From an uncultured Acidobacteriota bacterium (GTDB lineage Bacteria; Acidobacteriota; UBA6911; CAINFC01): DNA of 46,124 nt. This document shows positions 7,567 through 15,479 of the stretch, in pieces. The translations under genes were made by a program, and so were the position numbers. Under the pieces are notes generated by a model, which made no database searches, was not told where the DNA came from, and saw only the letters and a program-made list of their open reading frames with translations. Location of the stretch: assembly GCA_903847975.1 (NCBI GenBank), contig CAINFC010000046.1, positions 1 to 46,124 on the forward strand, written 5' to 3'. Position 1 is the first letter of the stretch, and every line of letters starts with the position of its first letter.

Positions 7567-9951
7567 TTAATCCTTCCCGCCCAATCCCGGCAGCCGGATC
7601 CGGTAATGGTTGCTGCCGTGACTTTCGGGAAGTGCGGGCAGCCTGGGGGGATCGCCCGTGTGCAGCAGAGCGATTTCTCCCTTTCTCAAATGGAGTTCGA
7701 AGACCCCTTCTCCTACCCTCTTCATCGAGATCCCATGGTTGGCGGTTAGTCGCACGCTCTGGCCCTCCATGCCCGGCTCGATCCGACAGGGCGAACCTGC
7801 CAGGCTTTCCACTCTCACCCATCGGGTCGCACCGTTTCTCCGCTCGGCGCTGACCAGGAATGCGCCCTGTGCGCGGAGGTTGTGAAAGACCAGGTCCTTC
7901 CAGCAACCGGGCACGGCCGGGAATACCTGTATGCGATCGCGCCAACTTTGTAAAAACATGTAAGAGACAGATTGCAGGAAGAGCATCGGACTTTCAAAGA
8001 CCGGCCCCAGCTCCCGATAAAAGGTGTTGGGCTGCACGACCGGAAATTTGCCGCGGGTCGTGCCGGCGAGGAACTCGCGAATCCAACGGTAGGCCTGATC
8101 CCCCTGGCCAAGCGATGAATACATACAGGAGGCGGCCGTGTAGGTAAAGCCGGTGCGCGCCTTCCTGTCCGCCGGCAGGGAGAGCCAGCGGTCGAGAGAC
8201 GTAGCTACCGTTTGCCGGAATTCCGGCTGCCGTCCGTCCACCAGGTGAAGCGGGTAGATCATCATCAGATGGGAGTAGTGCCGGTGACCCTCCTCCAGAC
8301 GAAATTCGGAGGAGATCCGATACCCGGTCTCGTCCTGCGGGTATTCCGCCAGGTTATCGAGAACCTCTTTCCAGCGCCGGGCCGCAGGCTCTTCGACCTG
8401 CAGGAGCTGTTTCAACCACAGCAAAGTTTCCAACCCCCACCGCAAGAGAGAGAGTTCATAGTTGGAGTTCGTAAGCCCGATTCCCCTGGTCATCCATTCG
8501 TCCGCCGGCGCATATTCGGGAGAGCGGGAATATCGAAGTTCCAACCGCCCGCCGGCTCCTGCGACCAGGCGCTCCGGCCGGATCATGCCGTTGACCGACA
8601 TCCGCAACAGCGGATAAAGGCCGCCGCGCAGGAAGCGATCCTCCATGGTGTATCGGTAATAGTTCAGAAAGTCGAGGCAGGCCCACACCAGGTGCGCACT
8701 GCCTCCGAAGTGACTCGCGCGGGTACCCCTCTCAGGCAGGACGTGAATCGGGAGCTCAAAGGATCCCGCCTGCCCGATGCTAAGCCAGTCGTATTGCCGC
8801 TGTGGCGAGTGAAGGATGTTGCGGTCCAGGTGCATAAGGAGAGGCTTTACGAAATCGACCCGATTGATCGTGAAAGGGACTTCGTAGGTGGCCTGCACGT
8901 TCAGATCCCAGGTGTGAAAGGGGTACTGGGTTTCGGCGGTTTCGGTAGACCAGGGACCGAGATTATCCACCAGGGGTCCCGCCGGGCGAAGTGCCGTGGC
9001 CAGCTTGTAAATCTGGATCCAGTAGTAACTCTCGGTATCGGTTTCCGGGATGGAAACGAAGCTTCGGTTGTAATAGGCATGCCACCAGCGACGGTGCTCG
9101 TGGATCAGCCGTTCCGGCCCCAGTTGCCAGGCGGTTTTCAGAGATCCGAGGGCATCGTCTTGCGACCCAAGATGGATGCGCGGGTCGCCGGTGCTTACCC
9201 ATCTTTTGCCGGCATCATTGCCGATGGCGGTGAACAGCCATCGATGCCGGGGCGATTTCCGCAGCTCACGACTCGCAATGGCTACATGTGTCCTGTCCTT
9301 GAGAGAAACCGTATGAAGAGTGATTGCCCCCTCGTGGGTAACGGCAACAGGAGTTCGGCCGGAGTTATGCCATCGGAACTCGAATCGCACCTCCTCTTCA
9401 CCGAATGCCTCCGCTTCGACGAGAATGACATTTTCCCGGCTCGGAATGAGACTGCGCCAGCGTACGCTTCCCCGCTTCGTCTTCATCTCTCCGCCGGCTT
9501 CCGCGCGATACAGGTCCAGACGGCCGGGGCCGCTCAGGATTTCTCCCTTTGGGATCAACACAATTCTCCCGATCGGAACTCTGGATGGCGCCCCATCTTT
9601 CGTTGGGGTGTTCCGGTCGTATACGTCTGCCCGACCCAGATCAATCCGCAATCCTTCCAGTTGTTGGCGCTCATCGCCGGCCCGGGTCTCGCAGTAGATC
9701 ATGCTGCCAAGAAGACCGTTGCCGAGGAACAGCCCTTCGTACCAGTTCGTGCCCGGCCGGTCCCAGAGAAGATCATGCCGGGCCAGAAAACTCTGCCAGT
9801 CCACCCGGACTGGCGGAGGCGCGGATCCGAACCCGGTTGCAGCGCCCATCCACAGCCCGGCTAGAGTCGGTAAAAAATGCACCCGAAGCCGTTGACTCAC
9901 GCTGCACAGAGCCTTAAAAAAAACGCCGATGCTGTCGGATAATTCACGCAT
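7567..9951 (-). CDS. GH95-like glycoside hydrolase, secreted
   Basis: Putative exo-alpha-glycosidase; GH95 members remove alpha-L-fucose or alpha-L-galactose. Family-like landmarks in order: WYEGLFLGNGLLGSMIY (the N-terminal LGNG motif), a beta-sandwich domain to about residue 270, then a six-hairpin barrel with WDLNVQATYEVP, corresponding to the Asn-rich substrate strand. EEGHRHYSHLMMIYPL is the GH95 HRHxSHL signature, and a C-terminal domain follows (QVFPAVPGCWKDLVFHNLRAQGAF, ESLAGSPCRIEPG). At 794 aa it is in the normal size range. The annotated ATG has no good ribosome site. An in-frame GTG just before SQRLRVHFLPTLAGLW would give a more ordinary signal peptide. It is divergent from the regulator at 10813. 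Specificity within or near GH95 is inferred; the catalytic residues were not all mapped. Confidence 0.8.
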   Translation of the reverse strand: MRELSDSIGVFFKALCSVSQRLRVHFLPTLAGLWMGAATGFGSAPPPVRVDWQSFLARHDLLWDRPGTNWYEGLFLGNGLLGSMIYCETRAGDERQQLEGLRIDLGRADVYDRNTPTKDGAPSRVPIGRIVLIPKGEILSGPGRLDLYRAEAGGEMKTKRGSVRWRSLIPSRENVILVEAEAFGEEEVRFEFRWHNSGRTPVAVTHEGAITLHTVSLKDRTHVAIASRELRKSPRHRWLFTAIGNDAGKRWVSTGDPRIHLGSQDDALGSLKTAWQLGPERLIHEHRRWWHAYYNRSFVSIPETDTESYYWIQIYKLATALRPAGPLVDNLGPWSTETAETQYPFHTWDLNVQATYEVPFTINRVDFVKPLLMHLDRNILHSPQRQYDWLSIGQAGSFELPIHVLPERGTRASHFGGSAHLVWACLDFLNYYRYTMEDRFLRGGLYPLLRMSVNGMIRPERLVAGAGGRLELRYSRSPEYAPADEWMTRGIGLTNSNYELSLLRWGLETLLWLKQLLQVEEPAARRWKEVLDNLAEYPQDETGYRISSEFRLEEGHRHYSHLMMIYPLHLVDGRQPEFRQTVATSLDRWLSLPADRKARTGFTYTAASCMYSSLGQGDQAYRWIREFLAGTTRGKFPVVQPNTFYRELGPVFESPMLFLQSVSYMFLQSWRDRIQVFPAVPGCWKDLVFHNLRAQGAFLVSAERRNGATRWVRVESLAGSPCRIEPGMEGQSVRLTANHGISMKRVGEGVFELHLRKGEIALLHTGDPPRLPALPESHGSNHYRIRLPGLGGKD

Positions 9952-10709
9952 GCTTGCCGGAAGCGTACGATCTCACTCCTGTTTGCCCGCCCGCACCGGT
10001 TCCGAAACACGGAGCCGGAGAAGACAGCACATGGGTTGCAGGAAGGAAGTCGGGCCTTACGGGAGTTGGGGCCGGAAACTGGTTCATGGGCTTATCGACC
10101 ACCCGGTAAGTTTAGGACGCCGCCGGGGAAAAAACAAGCGGAAGTCAGGACAGGCCATTTCGAATGGTGCTCAGAAAAATGCTCCGAAAAATGCCGCGGA
10201 TTGCGGAGAAACCGCCCCATCCGCCGACGCGGCGATCGAGCCTGCTTCATTCGGCCCAAGGGGCATGGCTGACAGGTTCGTAAAAAGTCCCTTCTCCCTT
10301 CCCTAACACACGGATGGCTTCTTTCTTCCTTCCGGATCTTCCCGTCATCCGGTGAGAAGATAGGGCATACAGGAAGAAAGGAAGAGCGGGAAGAAATGCG
10401 GAAGGGCTGGTCAAAGGAAGAGGGTAACTTCTTGCCGCTTCCTCATTAAGGATTCACCTTTCCGTAAGCCGTAAACATTAACAGGCTCCTTTGCTGCAAG
10501 AGCAAAAGTTGCAGGGAACGGTCGTTTTTCCGCGGCAGACCGGGGGTGCCTCTGTCTTGAGGCGTGCCCGGGCATTCGAGGTGTGGGTCGGTAGGCCAAT
10601 ACGATGTGCAGAAAAACGACACCTCCTTCCCGCCGGCTTTCCGGTTGGAGTTCGGAAGGGAAAGGGAGGGAATCGATCTTTCGGGGGCGGTCCGGACCCC
10701 ATCGAATTA
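9952..10709. other. Intergenic region, about 0.76 kb, no convincing gene
   Basis: Only short frames without family resemblance or ribosome sites are present. Around 10324-10382 several short arms can pair (CCGGAT with ATCCGG, ATCTTC with GAAGAT, TTTCTTCC with GGAAGAAA), which would make a branched RNA structure. On the minus strand about 10410-10480 carries a motif that recurs near 33711-33850 and 34084-34115 (see repeat entries). The divergent promoters of the GH95-like gene and the regulator must lie in or next to this region. Confidence 0.5.
10417..10479 (-). repeat. Dispersed intergenic repeat, copy A
   Basis: Read on the minus strand this contains GGAAAGGTGAATCCTT followed by ATGAGGAAGCGGCAAGAAGT. 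The first half matches 34084-34115 (about 29 of 32 bases). The second half resembles two segments at 33711-33740 and 33822-33850 (consensus ATGAGGAAGnnGCAAnAAGT). All copies are in non-coding gaps flanking the large locus. The function is unknown. Confidence 0.5.
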
Positions 10710-10752
10710 TGGTATACTGGGACGGCCTGAGAGATTTACGGTTGCACGTGCA
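10710..10752 (+). promoter_or_regulatory. Probable promoter and operator of the IclR gene
   Basis: An extended -10 element TGGTATACT lies at 10710-10718. No good -35 is visible, as is usual for extended -10 promoters. About 25 bases downstream is a perfect 10-bp palindrome, TGCACGTGCA (10743-10752), in the expected 5' leader before the regulator. IclR proteins often repress their own gene, so this is a candidate autoregulatory site. The link to the protein is inference. Confidence 0.45.
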
Positions 10753-10812
10753 GCAAAATCAACCCGCCAGGGTTTTGAGGAAGCCCGTAACAGCCGACCT
10801 TGATCGTCATCA

Positions 10813-11712
10813 ATGGATGCTTTCTCACAGAAGCCACGAAAGATATCAATGCCAAGTAGAACCACGGAGAAAAGCCGCCGGCGAAGACCGAAGGTCCCGT
10901 CGGGCGGGGATCGCGAGCCGACCCGGCTTTCAACGATTGACAACTATTCCAAACCTATCGGTCGTGCGCTGGAGGCTCTGGACTGCTTCGAGGATGGTTT
11001 TACAACGCTTAGTCTGGTGGAGATCAGCAAGCGAAAAGGATTTCCCGAATCCTCGCTGTTTCGTTCCCTGGTGACGCTGGAGGCGCATGGTTACCTCATC
11101 CGCTCAGCAGATGGGGCCTACCAGCTGGCCCCGAAACTCCTCTTCGGAAAATTGTACGACCGGGCTCACAAGATTCGAGACCTGGTCCGCCCCTTCCTGA
11201 AGGAATTGAACATCCTCCTGAACGAGACGGTCAGCATGGGCTATCTGTTCCAGGACCGGATCGAAGTGGTCGACACTCTGGAAGCCATTCAGGAGCTTCG
11301 CCGTACCAACACTCTGGGGCGGGTCCTGCCGCCGCATTGCAGCTCTATCGGAAAAGCGATCCTGGCTTTTCAGGAGCGCAGCGACGTGGAACGTATCTTG
11401 CGTATTAACGGATTATCCCGGCGTACCGATAAGACCATTACCGACCATGTCCAGCTGCTGCAGGAATTTGAGCGGATCCGCGCGAACGGATACTCCGTGG
11501 ACCGGGAAGAATCCGTACCTGGAGGAATATGCTTCGGAGCACCGCTGTACGACGGACGGCTCAAGGTTGTGGCGGCCATCAGCAGTTCTGCGCCGCTGTT
11601 CCGGGTTACTCCGGAACGGGAGCCGGAAATCATCCGGGTGGTCATGGAAACAGCCCAGGCGGCATCAAAAGCGATTATTGCCGCTACCCCTCACGCCCCG
11701 TCCCAGTCCTGA
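10813..11712 (+). CDS. IclR-family transcriptional regulator
   Basis: DNA-binding regulator that probably controls the sugar locus downstream in response to a small sugar acid or related metabolite. Residues about 45-105 form the winged helix-turn-helix (SKPIGRALEALDCFEDGFTTLSLVEIS, FPESSLFRSLVTLEAHGYL). Residues about 120-285 form the IclR effector domain, with VDTLEAIQELR, PPHCSSIGKAILAF, NGYSVDREESVPGGICFGAPLYD and VVAAISSSAP, all typical of the family. At 299 aa it is slightly long because of a basic N-terminal extension. The start could instead be ATG 10849 (MPSRTTEKS), which would remove 12 residues. It is divergent from the GH95-like gene and 47 bp upstream of the LamG protein. It is the only transcription factor in the window. 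Confidence 0.93.
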   Translation: MDAFSQKPRKISMPSRTTEKSRRRRPKVPSGGDREPTRLSTIDNYSKPIGRALEALDCFEDGFTTLSLVEISKRKGFPESSLFRSLVTLEAHGYLIRSADGAYQLAPKLLFGKLYDRAHKIRDLVRPFLKELNILLNETVSMGYLFQDRIEVVDTLEAIQELRRTNTLGRVLPPHCSSIGKAILAFQERSDVERILRINGLSRRTDKTITDHVQLLQEFERIRANGYSVDREESVPGGICFGAPLYDGRLKVVAAISSSAPLFRVTPEREPEIIRVVMETAQAASKAIIAATPHAPSQS

Positions 11713-11759
11713 GTCCTCCCCAAGAGAAATCGCACTTTGGCGGAAATCTGTTATTCCTA

Positions 11760-13898
11760 ATGAAGCACGTGCTTTGGTTTGCCTGGTTCCTGCTGACGTC
11801 CTCCTTTTTCACAGCTTTATGGTCGGCCGACAGAACCCCAACCGCGTGGTGGAAGTTTGATGTGGCCGCCGGGGACATGGTCGTGGATACCTTCCATCCG
11901 CAGCGGGGGGGAGATAAGCTACACGGCTATTATGATTATATCGATGGCATTTCCGGCTTGTGTCTCCGTTTCGACGGTCAAACGACCAGCGTTGTCCGGC
12001 GTTCAGCGGACGCTCCGATTTTAAATCATTCCTTCACCTTGGAAGCCTGGGTGGCTCCCCAAACCTACGCCTGGGACTGGAGCGCTATAATAAATCAGGA
12101 AAAAGGCCATCAGGCCGGCTGGTTTTTCGGCATCGATGTCGCCGGCCATGTTGGGTTGCACCTTGCTCTCGACGGGAAGTGGGTTGAGTGCAACTCTCAC
12201 AACTCCATACCTTTGCTAAGGTGGTCTCACCTTGCGGCTACGTTTGACGAGGAAGATGGGCTTCGGGTTTATATGAATGGAGAGATTGCCGGGATTCTGA
12301 ATATTCGCGGCATGATGGCCGTTGCCGAGGGTACGGACCTGCTCCTGGGGAAAAACCTTTCCCAAACCTCTCCGCGCTACTGCGAAGCCAAGGCTGCCAG
12401 GAGCATTCTGTCCGATATGGTTTTTGACGGCCTGATCGATGAGGTCAAAATTTACGATACGGCCTTGGATGCCGCTGGAATTAAAAATCTCTATTCCGCG
12501 GTTGCGGTTCGTCATCCGCAGCCCCTCCAATACCGGCTTATGCCTACCGGACCCCGGGGAACCGCACATTTCGGCGCTTACTATACTCGTTTGGATTATT
12601 CGGAGTCCTGGGATCGCATCCGGCGCCTAGGGGATGTGGCCGACATTCTGGTTCGCTTCGACCAACACCCGGTCAATTATCTGTTTTGGAACGGAACGAA
12701 TTACGGGGGGGTCTGGGTAACGGAGAACGGCCGGTTGATGGGGGATCAAAGTCTCGAGCGGGCCAACCAGGGAAAGTCCGTTTGGGGCTGTCCGGAGCAT
12801 ATGTCCGACAAGCAGGCCCGCTATTCCTCCGTTCGAATCCTGGAGAGCAATGAATCCCGAGTGGTAATTCACTGGCGCTATGCCCTCACCGATATCAAAT
12901 ACAACATTTTCGGCGAAAACCCCAATTCCAGATGGGGGGAATGGGCGGAGGAGTATTACTATATTTACCCCGATGCGGTTGCAACCCGGCACCAGATCCT
13001 CTATAGCCAATTCCTGAGCCATGAGTGGCAGGAATCCATCCCGCTGCATCAACCCGGAACTTTTCCGGAGGACAACATCGAAGACGAGGCTTTGATCCTG
13101 GCAAATCTTGAGGGTCATACCCAGTCCTTTTCCTGGGTTGAACAACGCCTGAAAATGACCATTACGGATGCCAGCATGCAAATTGTAAATCTGAAATCGA
13201 AATACCGACCCTTTCTGATTCTTCAGCCCCGAGCCGGAATGCGCGTGATGCCGGGGGTCGATTTTTCCGTGCGAGGTACGCACTATCTCTGGTGGAATCA
13301 TTGGCCGGAGGCCCAGATACCCAGCGACGGTACCGAAGCGCATGCTCCGGATAAACCTTCCCACAGTTCCCTTGGGCAAAGCATCGAGCATTCGCCTGTC
13401 CTGCTGCATGAACCAGGTAAAAGAGATTTTTCCGATGCGCGAAATACCGGTATCTTTCACGACACGAAGAGGAGCACCTTTTCCGCCCTTCACCTTACCG
13501 GATTGACCGACCAGCCGATTGCAGAACTGCTGCCGCTGTCACGCTCCTGGAACTATCCCGCGGAAATGAGACGGATCGCTGGTCCGTTTGAATGTTCCGG
13601 CTACGATAAAGTACAGCGGGCTTATTTGTTGTCCCGTTTGGGGGCCGGGAAGCCGGCGGCACTGCAAATGGAGGTTTCCGCTTCTCCCGCTTCTCCTCTG
13701 GTCCATCCTGCTTTTGTCATCCGAAACTGGGGCGAAGCGAAACCCCAACTGATTCTCGACGGCCAAGAAATAAAGCCCGGCAAGGATTTCCGCATAGGTC
13801 GGCGTAATCAGCCGGAAAGCTCCGATTTGATCGTCTGGATCAAAATGAGGGCAACTGAGCCGGTAAGGATCACCCTGAACCCTGTCGTTGTCCCATGA
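11760..13898 (+). CDS. Secreted LamG/concanavalin-type protein of unknown activity
   Basis: About 712 residues. A signal peptide (MKHVLWFAWFLLTSSFFTALWSA) is followed by a LamG/concanavalin-like jellyroll (about 20-215): AWWKFDVAAGDMVVDT, FTLEAWVAPQTYAWDWSAIINQ, WSHLAATFDEEDGLRVYMNGEIAG, and LIDEVKIYDTALDAAGIKNLY at its end. The remaining 500 residues are rich in aromatics (YLFWNGTNYGGVWVTENGRL, SRWGEWAEEYYYIYPD, YLWWNHWPEAQIPSDGT) and may form a large beta-structured catalytic or binding domain. I do not recognise a named family there. I chose ATG 11760 because the frame further upstream overlaps the regulator gene and lacks a signal peptide. Its place between regulator and glycosidases suggests it binds or cuts the same glycan. 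Confidence 0.82.
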   Translation: MKHVLWFAWFLLTSSFFTALWSADRTPTAWWKFDVAAGDMVVDTFHPQRGGDKLHGYYDYIDGISGLCLRFDGQTTSVVRRSADAPILNHSFTLEAWVAPQTYAWDWSAIINQEKGHQAGWFFGIDVAGHVGLHLALDGKWVECNSHNSIPLLRWSHLAATFDEEDGLRVYMNGEIAGILNIRGMMAVAEGTDLLLGKNLSQTSPRYCEAKAARSILSDMVFDGLIDEVKIYDTALDAAGIKNLYSAVAVRHPQPLQYRLMPTGPRGTAHFGAYYTRLDYSESWDRIRRLGDVADILVRFDQHPVNYLFWNGTNYGGVWVTENGRLMGDQSLERANQGKSVWGCPEHMSDKQARYSSVRILESNESRVVIHWRYALTDIKYNIFGENPNSRWGEWAEEYYYIYPDAVATRHQILYSQFLSHEWQESIPLHQPGTFPEDNIEDEALILANLEGHTQSFSWVEQRLKMTITDASMQIVNLKSKYRPFLILQPRAGMRVMPGVDFSVRGTHYLWWNHWPEAQIPSDGTEAHAPDKPSHSSLGQSIEHSPVLLHEPGKRDFSDARNTGIFHDTKRSTFSALHLTGLTDQPIAELLPLSRSWNYPAEMRRIAGPFECSGYDKVQRAYLLSRLGAGKPAALQMEVSASPASPLVHPAFVIRNWGEAKPQLILDGQEIKPGKDFRIGRRNQPESSDLIVWIKMRATEPVRITLNPVVVP

Positions 13899-14354
13899 AA
13901 CGGCAGACCGGAACGTCATGGATAAGGGCCAACGGTTGGATCGGTCCGGGACGAGCCGGATCTGCTTTGGCCTCACACCATCCGGACTACCTCGAATGCA
14001 CCAGGAATTGCTGTGCGGAGCCAGCGGGACAGCGAAGCTGACGAGGACAAATCGGCGGTGATCTCCGAAACGTGGCGAAGACGCCCTCGCCGATAGCCAT
14101 GAAGACTTCGACAAGGGGCCTCTGAGGCTTCCTTATTTTATATATTTTCGGTACCGAGACCGAATTTCGCCAACCTCTCTTCGTTGGTACCAGGTGCCTT
14201 CCCGGATATCACCTCTCGTTTCGGCTACCTGGCAGCCAGTCATTCCCTTCCCGTCCTGCCCGGATAGTCTCCCACAATTGACATTTTTTGAATAATAATG
14301 TTGACTATTTCCAATATTTAATATATTTTTCATAATATAACAAATGGAGGGTTA
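13899..14354. promoter_or_regulatory. 456-bp intergenic region with AT-rich promoter and GGTACC palindromes
   Basis: No gene is seen. A perfect 10-bp palindrome TCGGTACCGA (14148-14157) is followed by an extra half-site ACCGAA. A second palindrome TGGTACCA (14185-14192) lies with its centre 36 bp away. Both could bind a dimeric regulator. From about 14278 the DNA becomes very AT-rich with TTGACA- and TTGACT-like hexamers and several TATTTA/TATAAT-like boxes, ending in a clear ribosome site (GGAGGG) before ATG 14355. This is the likely main promoter of the sialidase-GH2-lactonase-transporter operon. Confidence 0.5.
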
Positions 14355-15479
14355 ATGTACTCTTGGCGACCTTTTGTTTTCGTTTATGCATTTTCAATCT
14401 TAGGGATCTGCTTATTTTTCATTACCACTTCTGCTCTTGCCGCGGATCGGTCCATGAAAAACGTAATGGTCACCGGGGATCCGGGAAGATTCAGCGGCTG
14501 GCCGGCCAACAATGGCGCCTGGATCTGGGGAAAAGAGATCGCTGTAGCTTTCACCCTGGGCTATTACGAGGCGAATGTGGATAATCATTCCATCTCCAAA
14601 AAGCGGCCGTCCGTGACCGCAATCGGCCGGAGCAAGGATGGCGGCGAAACCTGGACGATGGAAGAGCACCCGGAGCTCGATAACAGCAAGGCGATACCAA
14701 GCCCCGGTGGGATTGATTTTTCTCATCCCGACCTGGCCCTGCGGTGCAGCGGTAATCGTTTTTACGTTTCCTCCGATCGCGGCAGGACCTGGCAGGGGCC
14801 CTTCGCTCTCGGAGATTTTGGAATGGGGCTCAAGCTGACGACTCGCACCGATTACCTGGTCGAGAGCCGGGACAGTGCTTTGCTGTTCCTCTCCGCCGAG
14901 CGACCGGGCGTGCAGGCTGCCGGCTACAAGGACCGCGCTTTTGTGGCCCGAACCCGAGATGGCGGGAAAACTTTCGAATTCGTTTCCTGGATCAACGATC
15001 AACCTCAGGCGGTGCGCGGGGTTATGCCTTCCACGGTGCGCGTCTCGCCGACGGAGCTGGTTTCGGTGTTGCGTCGCCGGTACGATATCGAGCAGAAGTC
15101 GGAAAATCAGATCTGCTGGCTCGACGCCTTCGGTTCCGGGGATAACGGAGCCTCCTGGCAACAGCTGGCCCGCGTAGCGTATACGGACTTGGGCGGGCGT
15201 AACGGCAATCCGCCCAGTCTGGTTGGTCTGAAGGACGGAAGGCTTATTGTTACGTATGGATTCCGAGGCATACCCTATGGAATTCGAGCGAAGATCAGTT
15301 CCGACAACGGAAAAACCTGGGGCCCTGAGATTATTTTGCGCGATGATGCCGGGACTTGGGACCTCGGGTATCCACGTTCCGTAGTGCGCCCCGACGGGAT
15401 AATCGTGACGATCTATTACTTCAACACGGCACAGAGACCGGAGCCGCACATTGAAGCCACGATTTGGAGCCCAAATTAA
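14355..15479 (+). CDS. Exported sialidase-like BNR/Asp-box beta-propeller protein
   Basis: About 374 residues with a signal peptide (FAFSILGICLFFITTSALAA-like hydrophobic run). A six-bladed propeller is suggested by Asp-box repeats S-x-D-x-G-x-T-W: SKDGGETW, SSDRGRTW, TRDGGKTF, SGDNGASW and SSDNGKTW. Such propellers occur in sialidases (GH33) and in several other glycosidase and lyase families, so the substrate is open. I could not confirm the arginine triad that defines true sialidases. The ribosome site GGAGGG lies 4 bases before ATG. Its TAA is followed directly by the ATG of the GH2 gene, so the two are almost certainly translated from one mRNA. Confidence 0.82.
   Translation: MYSWRPFVFVYAFSILGICLFFITTSALAADRSMKNVMVTGDPGRFSGWPANNGAWIWGKEIAVAFTLGYYEANVDNHSISKKRPSVTAIGRSKDGGETWTMEEHPELDNSKAIPSPGGIDFSHPDLALRCSGNRFYVSSDRGRTWQGPFALGDFGMGLKLTTRTDYLVESRDSALLFLSAERPGVQAAGYKDRAFVARTRDGGKTFEFVSWINDQPQAVRGVMPSTVRVSPTELVSVLRRRYDIEQKSENQICWLDAFGSGDNGASWQQLARVAYTDLGGRNGNPPSLVGLKDGRLIVTYGFRGIPYGIRAKISSDNGKTWGPEIILRDDAGTWDLGYPRSVVRPDGIIVTIYYFNTAQRPEPHIEATIWSPN

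Noticed and set aside
8212-9864. Plus-strand open frame of 550 codons
   Set aside because: Antisense to the GH95-like gene, which has strong family motifs on the minus strand.
11529-11759. Upstream extension of the LamG gene to 11529
   Set aside because: It overlaps the IclR gene in another frame; the signal peptide begins at ATG 11760.
13539-14114. Minus-strand frame of 191 codons spanning the end of the LamG gene
   Set aside because: Mostly antisense to the LamG gene, with no ribosome site or recognisable domain.
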